DNA of 64,000 nucleotides from Bradyrhizobium sp. SZCCT0231 (lineage in GTDB: Bacteria > Pseudomonadota > Alphaproteobacteria > Rhizobiales > Xanthobacteraceae): positions 496,001 to 560,000 of the forward strand of contig NZ_JAFCKP010000003.1 in NCBI RefSeq assembly GCF_018130245.1, read 5' to 3'. Below the pieces are notes generated by a model, which searched no databases, was not told the origin of the DNA, and saw only the letters and a list, made by a program, of their open reading frames with translations. A program made the translations under genes and the position numbers. Positions 1 through 8,887 of the stretch are shown here, piece after piece. The stretch's first letter is position 1. Every line of letters begins with the position of its first letter.

Positions 1-1
1 G

Positions 2-571
2 ACCGTCGAGCTGCGCCGCAAGGGCTCGCTCGCCTTGCAGCGGACGCACGCCCTCGAGGGCAACATGACGCTGGCCGAGGCATCCGCACGGGCCGGTGAC
101 GCGCGCGACGCGGTCGCCCAGCTCATCCAGTCCTGCGCCAGGGAGGCCGAGCTCTCCGGCGGCATTCTCGACGACGGCCTGCAGGAGCGGGTGGCGTTGC
201 GGCTGGAGCGGGTCGAGGCGGCGATGTCGCGGCAGATCGCGCGCGGTACCGGCGCGCTTGCGACCATCGGCGCCATCGCGCCCTTCGTCGGCCTGTTCGG
301 CACCGTCTGGGGCATCATGAATTCCTTCATCGGCATCTCCGAGAGCCACACCACCAGCCTTGCGGTGGTCGCGCCCGGCATTGCGGAAGCGCTGCTCGCG
401 ACGGCGCTCGGTCTCGTCGCCGCGATTCCGGCGGTCGTGATCTACAATCATCTCGTCCGCGGCATTGCCAATTACCGCGCGCTGCTCGGTGACGCCTCGG
501 CGCAGCTCATGCTGCTGGTGAGCCGCCAGCGCGACCACCGCGACTTCCGCCTGGCGCGGGCGGCGGAGTAG
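2..571 (+). CDS. exbB: ExbB/TolQ-family proton channel subunit (5' end outside window)
   Basis: Inner-membrane proton-channel subunit of the TonB energising complex; it uses the proton motive force to drive outer-membrane uptake of iron chelates and similar ligands. The frame is open from the first bases of the window, so the gene starts upstream and only about 190 C-terminal residues are visible. They hold the MotA/TolQ/ExbB domain: the stretch [20 protein letters not shown] forms the first visible membrane segment and a second follows around [20 protein letters not shown]. exbD starts 3 bases after the stop and tonB overlaps exbD, giving one operon. TolQ is the main alternative, but the tonB neighbour favours ExbB. 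Confidence 0.93.
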   Translation, partial: TVELRRKGSLALQRTHALEGNMTLAEASARAGDARDAVAQLIQSCAREAELSGGILDDGLQERVALRLERVEAAMSRQIARGTGALATIGAIAPFVGLFGTVWGIMNSFIGISESHTTSLAVVAPGIAEALLATALGLVAAIPAVVIYNHLVRGIANYRALLGDASAQLMLLVSRQRDHRDFRLARAAE

Positions 572-574
572 GTC

Positions 575-1015
575 ATGGCCGCCAAGCTCGGGACATCGAA
601 GCTCGGCTCGCGCGGCGACCCCGGCGAACTCGAGGTCACCCACGAGATCAACGTCACCCCGTTCATCGACGTCATGCTGGTGCTTCTGATCATCTTCATG
701 GTCGCCGCTCCGCTTGCCACCGTCGACATCGGCGTCGATCTGCCGGCGACCGCGGCCGAACCGGCGCCGCGGCCCGACAAGCCGGTGTTCGTCACCGTCA
801 AGCCGGACCTGTCGATCGCGGTGGGGGAGGACATGGTAGGTCGCGACGCGCTCAGCACCTCGCTCGATGCCGCCACCAAAGGCCGCAAGGACGAGCGCAT
901 CTATCTGCGCGCCGACAAGGCCGTCTCCTATGGCGACCTGATGGAGGTGATGAACACCTTGCGCAATGCCGGCTATCTCAAGGTCGCCCTCGTCGGCCTC
1001 GACGGACGCAGCTGA
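575..1015 (+). CDS. exbD: ExbD biopolymer transport protein
   Basis: Partner of ExbB in the TonB motor: one N-terminal membrane anchor and a periplasmic domain. At 146 residues it has the family's usual length. After a short cytoplasmic stretch comes the typical EINVTPFIDVMLVLLIIFMV segment (about residues 26-45), whose aspartate is the conserved membrane-embedded proton-path residue. The remaining roughly 95 residues are the periplasmic domain. The ATG lies 3 bases after the exbB stop and the TGA overlaps the tonB ATG, so translation of all three is probably coupled. Confidence 0.95.
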   Translation: MAAKLGTSKLGSRGDPGELEVTHEINVTPFIDVMLVLLIIFMVAAPLATVDIGVDLPATAAEPAPRPDKPVFVTVKPDLSIAVGEDMVGRDALSTSLDAATKGRKDERIYLRADKAVSYGDLMEVMNTLRNAGYLKVALVGLDGRS

Positions 1016-1842
1016 TGGCCGCGAACGCTTTCGCCCTGCACGAGCCGCTCGGCGAGCGCGAGGGCGCGCGCTGGGGCGCCTCTGGCGCGGTGATCGTGGC
1101 GTTGCATGTCGCCGCCGCGCTGCTTGCAATGAGCTGGCTGAGACACGCGCCGGACGAGGGCGTCAACATGCCCGCCATCCTGATCGACATGACACCGGAG
1201 ACGTCGGCGCCGCAGTCGACGCCGCTCGATATTGCGCCGGGGCCGGTGATGCAGCAGGCCGACGCCTCGCCGCCGGAGCCGATGCAGCAGCAGGTCGTCG
1301 AAGAAATGCTTCCGCCGACGCCGCCGCAGGAGAAGCCGGACGTGGTTGCGCCGCCGGAGCGGAAGCTCGAGCCGGTTCCGCCGAAGCCGGAGCCGGCGAA
1401 GATTGCGCCGGTCGAGAAGCTGGCGCCGGCAAAGCCCACGGTGGTCCGCCCCGACGCGCGGAAGCCGTCGGATGCGCCACCCGCGCCGCGCACCAGCGCG
1501 CCGCCGCGTGCGGAGCGCCAGGCCCCGCTCGCATCCGCCGTGAGTGCGGGCTCGGTCGCTTCCGCGATCGCGTCGTACAACCAGCGGGTCCGCGCGCATC
1601 TGATGCGTTTCCACCAATACCCGGCAAGCGCCAATGGCCAGAAGGGCGTGGCCAAGCTGAGTTTCACGCTCGGGCGCGGCGGACAGGTCTTGTCCAGCCG
1701 TCTCGCTGGCTCTTCGGGCGTCGCAGTCCTCGACGCCCAGGCGATGGCGATGTTGCGCCAGGCTCAGCCATTTCCGCCGGCCCCACCCGAGATCACCTAT
1801 GCAACGGTCCCCATCAGCATCGGCGTGGCGTTCGGGTATTAG
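1015..1842 (+). CDS. tonB: TonB energy-transducing protein
   Basis: Periplasm-spanning protein that transmits ExbB-ExbD motion to TonB-dependent outer-membrane receptors. The 275 residues show a membrane anchor at about residues 22-40, a long Pro/Lys/Glu-rich spacer (about 60-170) and a C-terminal TonB domain (about 185-275) with the YPASANGQKGVAKLSFTLGR stretch typical of the fold. The ATG overlaps the exbD stop. No receptor gene is visible in the window, so the substrate cannot be inferred. Confidence 0.93.
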   Translation: MAANAFALHEPLGEREGARWGASGAVIVALHVAAALLAMSWLRHAPDEGVNMPAILIDMTPETSAPQSTPLDIAPGPVMQQADASPPEPMQQQVVEEMLPPTPPQEKPDVVAPPERKLEPVPPKPEPAKIAPVEKLAPAKPTVVRPDARKPSDAPPAPRTSAPPRAERQAPLASAVSAGSVASAIASYNQRVRAHLMRFHQYPASANGQKGVAKLSFTLGRGGQVLSSRLAGSSGVAVLDAQAMAMLRQAQPFPPAPPEITYATVPISIGVAFGY

Positions 1843-1856
1843 TGACTGGCGGTGAA

Positions 1857-1885
1857 CTCCTCTCCCGCGCGAAGCGGGAGAGGAG
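1857..1885. terminator. Hairpin between convergent tonB and esterase genes
   Basis: A perfect 12-bp inverted repeat (CTCCTCTCCCGC paired with GCGGGAGAGGAG) with a 5-base loop lies between the stops of the convergent tonB and the next gene, so it could end both transcripts. There is no strong T run. The CTCTCCCGC core resembles the palindromic repeats found elsewhere in the window, such as near 55.4 kb. Confidence 0.55.
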
Positions 1886-1896
1886 AGAGCGACGCC

Positions 1897-3252
1897 TCAC
1901 TTCGCCTTCAGGAAATCCGCGACCTCGAGCAGCACGAACTCGTTGTCGTCGGCCTTGTTGGGATCGCGGCTAGAGGAGAACGGCAGGTTGTTGTCGTTAC
2001 CGACGATGATGTGGGTGTCGTCGACGCGATCGACGTTCTCGATGGTGAAGAACGGGAAGGTGTAGACGCCGTCGTTGAGCGGCTTCCGCGCCTTCTTGTC
2101 GGGATCCCTGATCTTCATCAGGTCGATATAGCCGATCTTGCGCACGGGCTTGCCGACATTGGCGTCGGAGAGCTCGATCTTGTAGACGCGCTTGAACTTG
2201 GCGAGGTCAGGGAAGCAGCTCTCGCCGCGCTGGCCCTGCGGGCAGGCCTTGTCCGCCGTGCCTTCGCCGTTGTCGCGCTCGATGATGAGACCGTTGGTGG
2301 GGTCGATCATGTTGAAGTCGCCGATGGCGTTGCCGTTCTGCTCGAACACATATTGCCAGTAGCGGCCGGTGAATTTTTGCGCGGCGACGTCGAATTCGAG
2401 GATGCGCGAGGCTTCCTTGCCGTCGACCTTCTCCCAGTCCTTCTTCTCGGCATCCCACAGCGGTCCTTCGAGCAGGCCGTAGAGGAACTTGCCGTCCTTC
2501 GACGCGGCGAAGCCCTCATAGCCCTTGGAGCGGCGGAGATTGACGTTGGTGTAGGTGGCGCCGGGTGCGCCGGGCGTCGCCACCGCCCAATTGTCCGGCG
2601 AGCGCACCGGCTTGCCGTCGGCAATCGTGTCGAACACGCCGAGGATCTTGCCTGATTTGTCGGCCTTCAGGATGTAGGGGCCGAACTCGTCGCCGATCCA
2701 GAAGGTATCGCCGATGATCTGGAAACCCTCGGTGTCGAAGTCCGAGCCGGTGAGGTAACGCTTCTGGGTGTCCTCGTGCACGATGCGGAAGGGCACCTTC
2801 CTGTCGGGATCGTGCAGGAAGATCGTCTCCTGCCGCTCGATCTTGCCGCTGGCCCAATCCATCTTGTAGCGGTTCAGGTACAGCATCGAATCCGGCGAGT
2901 TGGCGCGCGCGCCCATGCCGTTGTCGGCGATGACCCAGAAGCTGCCGTCGGGCATGGTCTTGATGCCGGAATGGCCCTGCAGCGGCTGGCCCTTGAACGG
3001 CAGCGACACCCCGGTCGGACGTTCATAGGACTTGCCCATGACGGTGCCAACCGCGTCGACCCGCTTGCCGGTGGTATATTTGCCCGATGTCTTGAGATCG
3101 GCGGGTGCGTCAGCCGGCGCGTCGATGAACGACTCGGCCGGCATCACCACGTGGCCGGCGAGCTTGGCCGGGAATTCGCCCTCGCTCTGCGCCAGCGCAG
3201 AACTCGCGGTGAGAATGATCGTTGCGACGGTGCTGAGAAAAGTCGCGCGCAT
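1897..3252 (-). CDS. Secreted esterase-like, phytase-type beta-propeller protein
   Basis: Predicted exported protein of 451 residues resembling the 'esterase-like activity of phytase' family (phytase-like beta-propeller). A signal peptide (MRATFLSTVATIILTASSALA, then Q) is visible from the chosen ATG at 3252, which has an AGGAGA ribosome-binding site 5 bases upstream; an earlier in-frame start adds 23 residues with no signal character. Family-like stretches include SGIKTMPDGSFWVIADNGMG, DTEGFQIIGDTFWIGDEFGP and EGFAASKDGKFLYGLLEGPL. Family members act on phosphate esters or are uncharacterised, and the substrate is unknown here. It converges on tonB and may stand alone. Confidence 0.82.
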   Translation of the reverse strand: MRATFLSTVATIILTASSALAQSEGEFPAKLAGHVVMPAESFIDAPADAPADLKTSGKYTTGKRVDAVGTVMGKSYERPTGVSLPFKGQPLQGHSGIKTMPDGSFWVIADNGMGARANSPDSMLYLNRYKMDWASGKIERQETIFLHDPDRKVPFRIVHEDTQKRYLTGSDFDTEGFQIIGDTFWIGDEFGPYILKADKSGKILGVFDTIADGKPVRSPDNWAVATPGAPGATYTNVNLRRSKGYEGFAASKDGKFLYGLLEGPLWDAEKKDWEKVDGKEASRILEFDVAAQKFTGRYWQYVFEQNGNAIGDFNMIDPTNGLIIERDNGEGTADKACPQGQRGESCFPDLAKFKRVYKIELSDANVGKPVRKIGYIDLMKIRDPDKKARKPLNDGVYTFPFFTIENVDRVDDTHIIVGNDNNLPFSSSRDPNKADDNEFVLLEVADFLKAK

Positions 3253-3402
3253 GTGCGTCTCCTGTTGGCGGACGCACGCGTTATGCGGATCGCATGTTGC
3301 AGTATTGTGAAGCCGGGCCAAACGCCGCAGCGCTCTCCCGCCCCCGATCGAATCTCACGAGGGGTAACCGCCGGCGCGGCGACCTCGCGAAATCCGACAG
3401 GG

Positions 3403-4410
3403 TTAGGCGATCTTGCGGGCCAGGAAATCGCGGATCAGGGGAGTGACCTCGTCGAACCTGTCCTCGAGCAGGAAATGACCGGAGTTGATCAGATGAAATT
3501 CCACCTGGGGCAGGTCGCGCTTGTAGGGATGGGCACCGTCGGCAGGAAAGATGAAATCGTTCTTGCCCCAGACGATCAGCGTCGGCGGCTTGTGCTTGCG
3601 GAAGTAGGCCTGCACCGCCGGATACAGCGGCAGATTGGTTCGATAGTCGTAGAACATGTCGAGCTGGACGTCGTTGTTGCCCGGCCGGTCGAGCAGCGCC
3701 TGGTCGTGGACCCAGTTGTCGGGCGAGATCCGGCTCACGTCGGACATGCCGTCGGTGTACTGGAATTTGGTCGTCTCCAGCGTCAACAGCTTCATCAGCG
3801 CCTGACGGCTCGTCGCGGATCCGTCGGCCCAGTATTGCTTGATCGGATTCCAGAACTCCTTCAGTCCTTCATCGTAGGCGTTGCCGTTCTGCACGATGAG
3901 GCCGCTGACGCGCTCGGGATGCTTCAGCGCCAGGCGCCAGCCCACGGGAGCGCCGTAGTCCATGACGTACATCGCGTAGCGCCTGACGCCGAGCTGGTCC
4001 AGCAGGCCGTCGACGAGTTCGCCGAAGCGATCGAACGTGTACTTGAATGAAGCGCGTGGCGGCATGTCGCTCTGGCCGTAGCCGGGATAATCGGGAGCGA
4101 TCACGTGATACCGATCCGCCAGAGCCGGGATCAGGTTGCGAAACATGTGGGAGGAGGTCGGAAAGCCGTGCAGCAGCAGTACCACGGGCGCATCCTTCGG
4201 CCCGGCTTCGCGGTAGAAGATATTGATCCCGTCGATGGTCTTGGTCCGATGGTACGTGACCGGATAGCCTCCGCCGGTCCCGGAGCGATCGCGTTGCGGT
4301 TTCGCCGCGGCAGCCGGCGTAGCCGCGGCAACGGCAACCCCGGACAAGCCAAGGACGAGGTGTCGGCGATCGAGGCCGGCTGATGGGCGTGTGATGTTCT
4401 CTGTGCTCAT
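3403..4410 (-). CDS. Tat-exported alpha/beta hydrolase (epoxide hydrolase / dehalogenase-like)
   Basis: Alpha/beta-hydrolase-fold enzyme of 335 residues. The N-terminus ([23 protein letters not shown]) is a plausible Tat signal with twin arginine. The oxyanion-hole motif is [13 protein letters not shown]. The nucleophile elbow reads [10 protein letters not shown] with Asp151 at the nucleophile position, as in epoxide hydrolases and haloalkane dehalogenases rather than serine esterases. A later acid lies in WGKNDFIFP, and His312 in GHFLLED completes the triad. It is divergent from the LysR gene at 4543 with a palindrome between them, so that regulator may control it. The exact substrate cannot be read from the sequence. 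Confidence 0.85.
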   Translation of the reverse strand: MSTENITRPSAGLDRRHLVLGLSGVAVAAATPAAAAKPQRDRSGTGGGYPVTYHRTKTIDGINIFYREAGPKDAPVVLLLHGFPTSSHMFRNLIPALADRYHVIAPDYPGYGQSDMPPRASFKYTFDRFGELVDGLLDQLGVRRYAMYVMDYGAPVGWRLALKHPERVSGLIVQNGNAYDEGLKEFWNPIKQYWADGSATSRQALMKLLTLETTKFQYTDGMSDVSRISPDNWVHDQALLDRPGNNDVQLDMFYDYRTNLPLYPAVQAYFRKHKPPTLIVWGKNDFIFPADGAHPYKRDLPQVEFHLINSGHFLLEDRFDEVTPLIRDFLARKIA

Positions 4411-4505
4411 GATCGTTTTCCAGGCAACCTTCCAGCCGTCGATTCCAAAGTCCGTAGCAGGCTTCGGGTAACCGATTGCGACCGGCGGGATCAGTCCATA
4501 TGATC

Positions 4506-4520
4506 GAGAAGCTACTTCTC
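4506..4520. promoter_or_regulatory. Candidate LysR-type operator
   Basis: A 15-bp interrupted palindrome (GAGAAG-CTA-CTTCTC) 22 bases before the LysR start, in the divergent gap with the hydrolase gene. LysR regulators usually bind interrupted dyads in such gaps. A second looser dyad (GGTAACC near 4468 and GGTTACG near 4522) surrounds it. Assigning it to this regulator is inference from position. Confidence 0.4.
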
Positions 4521-4542
4521 AGGTTACGGAAAGACGCGTCTG

Positions 4543-5436
4543 ATGGACCGGCTGGAGGCGATGTCGGTGATCATCGCCGTCAATGAAACAGGAAGCTTCT
4601 CGGCGGCCTCCCGGCGCCTCAGGATGCCGGTCGCAACGGTTAGCCGAGCGGTTGCCGAGCTGGAGGCGCGGCTGAATGCCCAGCTGTTTCAGAGGTCGTC
4701 ACGCCAGATGACGCTGACCGATGCGGGACGATCCTATATCGAAGCCTGCAAGCGGATCATCGGGCAGGTGGAGGATGCCGAGAGGGAGGTTTCCGGCGAG
4801 TACAGAAGTCCGAGGGGCGACCTCGCGGTCACGGCGCCGTGGGGACTGGGCCACATGCACCTTCTGCCGATCGCGCTCGAGTTCATGGAGGTTTATCCCG
4901 AGATCGCGCTGCGGCTCGTCCTTACCGATCGCATCGTCAATACCGTCGAGGAGAATATCGATGTGTCGATTCGAATCGGCACTCTGCCGGACAGCAACCT
5001 GATCGCGACCCGGGTCGGCTCGGTCCGGTTCGTGCTCTGCGCCAGTCCCGGATATCTTGCGAGGCGGGGGCATCCGAGCGAGCCCGCCGATCTCGCGTCG
5101 CACGATTGTATCGGCGTCGACAGCCATGCGGCGCAGAAGAGCTGGAAGTTCGTCAAGGACGGCAGCGAAGTCACGACGCCGATACGGTCGAGATTGACGG
5201 TGAGCGATTCGGAAGCGGCGGTCGAAGCTGCCGCCGCAGGTGCCGGCATCGCGCGCGTGATGTCCTACAAGATGGAGGCTGCGCGGCGTTCCGGCAAGCT
5301 CGTCCTCATGCTGGAGGATTTCGAGCAGGAGCTCTGGCCCGTGCATATCGTCTATGCGGAGCGAAAGCCTGCGCCGCTCAAGCTCCGGGCCTTTCTGGAT
5401 TGGGCCACGCCGCGCCTCAAGGCGCGGCTGGCCTAG
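4543..5436 (+). CDS. LysR-family transcriptional regulator
   Basis: LysR-type regulator of 297 residues, the usual length. The N-terminal winged helix-turn-helix (about residues 1-60) contains SFSAASRRLRMPVATVSRAV, followed by the linker helix and a substrate-binding domain from about residue 90 (LRLVLTDRIVNTVEENIDVSIRIG). The latter resembles the CrgA/DhaR-like group that often represses nearby oxidoreductase or hydrolase genes. It is divergent from the alpha/beta hydrolase and converges on the ABC permease gene at 5442, 5 bases beyond its stop. The inducer is unknown. Confidence 0.92.
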   Translation: MDRLEAMSVIIAVNETGSFSAASRRLRMPVATVSRAVAELEARLNAQLFQRSSRQMTLTDAGRSYIEACKRIIGQVEDAEREVSGEYRSPRGDLAVTAPWGLGHMHLLPIALEFMEVYPEIALRLVLTDRIVNTVEENIDVSIRIGTLPDSNLIATRVGSVRFVLCASPGYLARRGHPSEPADLASHDCIGVDSHAAQKSWKFVKDGSEVTTPIRSRLTVSDSEAAVEAAAAGAGIARVMSYKMEAARRSGKLVLMLEDFEQELWPVHIVYAERKPAPLKLRAFLDWATPRLKARLA

Positions 5437-5441
5437 TTTTG

Positions 5442-6341
5442 CTACTCCTTCACCGCGCCGGTCAGCGACGAGACGTAGTAATCCACGAACAGCGAGTAGA
5501 AGATCGCGACCGGCAGCGAGCCGAGCAGCGATCCCGCCATCAGTGCGCCCCATTGGTAGACGTCGCCGGTGACGAGCTCGGTCAGGATCGCAACCGGCAC
5601 GGTCTTGTTGGCGCCGCTCTGGATGAAGGCGAGCGCGTAGATGAACTCGTTCCAGGACAGCGTGAACGAGAAGATGCCGGCCGAGATCAGCCCGGGCACC
5701 GCCAGTGGCAGCGTGATCCGCCGCAGGATCTGCAGCCGGGTGGCGCCGTCGACCAGCGCGCATTCCTCGAGCTCGTAGGGGATCGACTTGAAATAGCCGA
5801 TCAGGAGCCAGGTGCAGAACGGCACCAGGAAGGTCGGATAGACCAGGATCAGGGCCAGCGGCGAGTCGAACAGGCCGAATTGCACCACGACGGTCGCGAG
5901 CGGAATGAACAGGATCGACGGCGGCACCAGATAGGCGAGATAGATGCCGAGGCCGACATAGGGACTGCCGCGGAAGCGCAGGCGCTCGATCGCGTAAGCC
6001 GCCAGCGTGCTCGCGATCAGCGACAGCGTGGTCGACCCGATCGCCACCAGCATCGTCGTCCACAGCCAGTGCGGATAGGCGGTGTTGAACAGGAGGTGCT
6101 TGATGTGCGCCAGGGTCGGCGACGAGATCCAGAACGGATTGTGCTCCTTGTAATTCATCAGCTCCGCGTTCGGCTTGAACGAGGTGATCGCCATCCAATA
6201 GAACGGGAACAGCAGGATGAGCACGAAGCAGCCGAGCGGCAGATAGATCATCATCAGCCGCCGCAGCCCGGAATCCCAGGCCATGGTATCGGGTGCCGCC
6301 TTCGCGTCGGCGACGGCGGCTTGCGCGGCAGTGTCAGTCAT
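5442..6341 (-). CDS. Carbohydrate ABC transporter permease (MalG-like)
   Basis: Inner-membrane permease of a CUT1 (sugar) ABC importer, 299 residues with six predicted membrane segments beginning at about residue 31. The EAA loop that docks the ATPase is visible as EECALVDGATRLQILRRITL. The N-terminus is rich in alanine and cytoplasmic. Its start overlaps the stop of the MalF-like permease by 8 bases, and the binding-protein gene lies just upstream of both, so the three form one operon. No ATP-binding subunit is encoded in or beside the operon. Confidence 0.93.
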   Translation of the reverse strand: MTDTAAQAAVADAKAAPDTMAWDSGLRRLMMIYLPLGCFVLILLFPFYWMAITSFKPNAELMNYKEHNPFWISSPTLAHIKHLLFNTAYPHWLWTTMLVAIGSTTLSLIASTLAAYAIERLRFRGSPYVGLGIYLAYLVPPSILFIPLATVVVQFGLFDSPLALILVYPTFLVPFCTWLLIGYFKSIPYELEECALVDGATRLQILRRITLPLAVPGLISAGIFSFTLSWNEFIYALAFIQSGANKTVPVAILTELVTGDVYQWGALMAGSLLGSLPVAIFYSLFVDYYVSSLTGAVKE

Positions 6342-7290
6342 TGGCCTCTCCCTGCTGCCATTTGCGGCGCGCCAGGCCGAAATAGGAGAACAGCGTCGCG
6401 AACACCAGGAACGGGATCATCGACACCGCGATCGCTGCACCTTCGCCGAGCTCGCCGCCGGCAATGCCACGCTGGAAGGCCAGTGTTGCCAGCAGATGAG
6501 TCGAGTTGCCGGGACCGCCACGGGTGATGGCGTAGACGAGCTGGAAGTCGGTGAAGGTGAAGATGATCGAGAAGGTCATGACGATGGCGAGGATCGGCAT
6601 CATCATCGGGAAGGTGATGTAGCGGAAGCGCTGCCAGGCGCTGGCGCCGTCCAGCATCGCGGCCTCGTAGAGCGAGGGCGAGATGGTCTGCAGGCCCGCC
6701 AGCAGCGAGATCGCGACGAACGGAATGCCGCGCCAGATGTTGGCGGCGATCAGCGAGAAGCGCGCCGGCCAGGGCGAGCCGAGGAAGTCGATATTGCTGT
6801 CGCGCCAATGCAGCACGTCGACCAGCAGGTAGGAGATGATCGAGAATTGCGGATCGTAGATCCACCAGAAAGCCAGCGCCGAGAGCACGGTCGGCACGAT
6901 CCAGGGCAACAGGATGATCGCACGCAAGAGGCTCTTGAACGGAAAATGGTTGTTGAGCAGCAGCGCGAGCCAGAAGCCGAGAGCGAACTTCCCGAAGGTC
7001 GCGACGGCCGTGTAGAGGACGCTGTAGAACACCGCGTTCCACCACAGGGAGTCGGTGAGCAGATACTGGAAATTCTCCAGGCCGACATAGATGCCACGCC
7101 TGCCGATCGTGGTGTCGGTGAAGGCGAGCCAGATGCCGAGCCCGAGCGGATAGGTCAGGAAGACCGTGAGCAGCCCGATCGCGGGCGCAAGGCACATCAC
7201 GATCAGGAACGGCTTGTAGTCGAACAGACGGACCAGCCAGTTCGGCTGCCGCTGCGCCAGTACGTGGGAGGAAAGCGTCGTCACGGACAT
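6334..7290 (-). CDS. Sugar ABC transporter permease (MalF-like)
   Basis: Second CUT1 permease, 318 residues with six membrane segments. The coupling EAA loop is EAAMLDGASAWQRFRYITFP. It precedes and overlaps the MalG-like gene. A 114-bp palindromic repeat separates it from the upstream binding-protein gene, which could lower permease expression relative to the binding protein, a common arrangement in ABC operons. The substrate is not evident. Confidence 0.92.
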   Translation of the reverse strand: MSVTTLSSHVLAQRQPNWLVRLFDYKPFLIVMCLAPAIGLLTVFLTYPLGLGIWLAFTDTTIGRRGIYVGLENFQYLLTDSLWWNAVFYSVLYTAVATFGKFALGFWLALLLNNHFPFKSLLRAIILLPWIVPTVLSALAFWWIYDPQFSIISYLLVDVLHWRDSNIDFLGSPWPARFSLIAANIWRGIPFVAISLLAGLQTISPSLYEAAMLDGASAWQRFRYITFPMMMPILAIVMTFSIIFTFTDFQLVYAITRGGPGNSTHLLATLAFQRGIAGGELGEGAAIAVSMIPFLVFATLFSYFGLARRKWQQGEAND

Positions 7291-7326
7291 CAGCTTGTGG
7301 TCCTGCCGTTGAGTGTCACCACACCG

Positions 7327-7440
7327 TCATTGCGAGCGGAGCGACTTGTCCGCCGAAGCCTCGGCAAAGGCGGAAGCAATCCAGTCTGTCTTCGAGGTGA
7401 TAGTCTGGATTGCTTCGTCGCAAGAGCTCCTCGCAATGAC
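7327..7440. repeat. Intergenic palindromic repeat
   Basis: An imperfect inverted repeat: ends GTCATTGCGAG and CTCGCAATGAC pair exactly, and an inner pair (GCAATCCAGTCT and AGTCTGGATTGC) extends the fold. It lies inside the ABC operon between the binding protein and MalF-like genes. The pattern is typical of dispersed Bradyrhizobium-type repeats. It could act as a partial terminator or mRNA-stabilising hairpin. Confidence 0.75.
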
Positions 7441-7457
7441 AGCGGTTTTGTCGATGC

Positions 7458-8801
7458 TCACCGGCCCTGCCGCCGGAAGTACCGCTTGCAGCGCTGCTCG
7501 GCTTCCGCGGCCGCGGCCTCCGGCGTGGCCGCGCCGGTCGCAACGGACGAGAACATCTGAATCAGCACGTAGTCGGCGCTGACGGCCCCCGTCGCCGTCG
7601 AGATCGGGCCTTTGTAGCCGTCGTAATAGGTGCTGTTCATCGTGTTCTTGAACAGCCTCACCTTGGGATCCTGCGACCATACGGCGGACTCGGCATAGGC
7701 GGCCAGCGGCTGAGACCAGTAGCCGGAGTTGGCGTTGAGCCACGGCTCGTACTGATCCTTTTCCAGCATGTATTGCAGGAAGGCCTTGGCAGCGTTCGGA
7801 TACTGGCTGTGCTTGAACACCATCGCGTTCAGCGTCAGGCCCGCCATCGGCGACACCTTGGCCAGGCCCTTCGGCAGCAATTGATGCTCGCTATCGTCGG
7901 CGATCGCCTTGGTCGCCGGATCGTTCTTCAAGGAGAAGTACAGCGAGACGCCGTTGGCGGTCAGGGAAATCTCCTGCGAGGAGTAGGCGCGGTTGTTGCT
8001 GACGTCGTTCCACGACGTCGTGCCGGCGATGAAGGTCGGATAGAGCTGCTTCACCCAGTTCAGCGCCGCGATGGTCTCCTTGCTGTTGATGACGACGTTG
8101 CCCTCTTCGTCGAGCAGGGATCCGTTGTGCGACCACAGCGCCCAGTTCGCGAAGCCGTTGCCGTCGCCCTTGGCGTTGCCGAGCGCGAAGCCGGCCGGCT
8201 TGCCGGCCTTGTGCAGCTTCTGGCACAGATCGAGGATTCCGGCATGGTCTTCCGGCACCTTGTCGAAGCCGACCGATTGCAGGATGGATTTGCGGTAGAT
8301 CAGGGGCCCCGCCGTGGCACCGAACGGCAGTCCGATCCAGGCGTCGCTCTTGTTCTTCTTGCCATAGCGCTGCGCCAGCGGCAGCCAGCCGCCATACCGC
8401 TTGCCGACATAGTCGGCGACATCAGTCAGCTCGATCAGCTTGTCGATGTAGATGTGCGGCGCATCCGAGAAGCCGATGATGATGTCAGGACCGGCACCGG
8501 AATTGGCGGTCACCGCGGTCTGCTGGTTGATGTCTTCCCAGCCGACGAAGTCGACCTTGACCTCGACCCCGGTCTCCTTGGTGAACTTTGCCGCATTGGC
8601 GCGGAATACGTCCTCGTCGGCCTGCACGAAGCGCACCGGGCGAAGCATGCGCAAGGATGCGCCCTTCTCGATCTCGCGCTTGGGCGCCGGCACGTCGGCA
8701 GCCTTGATATTGGATGTTTGCGCTGCAGCACCGGTGGCGGCGAGCGTTGCAGCGGACAGGCCCAGCGCCAAGGCATCACGACGTGTGATGTCGTTCCTCA
8801 T
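7458..8801 (-). CDS. Extracellular sugar-binding protein of ABC importer (Tat signal)
   Basis: Periplasmic solute-binding protein (family 1, sugar type), 447 residues. The ATG at 8801 is preceded by GGGAGGT. The N-terminus MRNDITRRDALALGLSAATL followed by AATGAAAQ is a Tat-type signal peptide. Family-type stretches include KFTKETGVEVKVDFVGWEDI and GPDIIIGFSDAPHIYIDKL. It is the first gene of the operon with the two permeases and lies downstream of the hydroxyacid dehydrogenase on the same strand (86-base gap). The sugar is unknown. Confidence 0.92.
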   Translation of the reverse strand: MRNDITRRDALALGLSAATLAATGAAAQTSNIKAADVPAPKREIEKGASLRMLRPVRFVQADEDVFRANAAKFTKETGVEVKVDFVGWEDINQQTAVTANSGAGPDIIIGFSDAPHIYIDKLIELTDVADYVGKRYGGWLPLAQRYGKKNKSDAWIGLPFGATAGPLIYRKSILQSVGFDKVPEDHAGILDLCQKLHKAGKPAGFALGNAKGDGNGFANWALWSHNGSLLDEEGNVVINSKETIAALNWVKQLYPTFIAGTTSWNDVSNNRAYSSQEISLTANGVSLYFSLKNDPATKAIADDSEHQLLPKGLAKVSPMAGLTLNAMVFKHSQYPNAAKAFLQYMLEKDQYEPWLNANSGYWSQPLAAYAESAVWSQDPKVRLFKNTMNSTYYDGYKGPISTATGAVSADYVLIQMFSSVATGAATPEAAAAEAEQRCKRYFRRQGR

Positions 8802-8887
8802 CAGTACCTCCCTATGATGTTCCCTTCCCGGCGTTGACCGCCGGTGAAGGGCCGTTTCTGTCGTCGGCGCGCTTTGCGCCGGCCCGT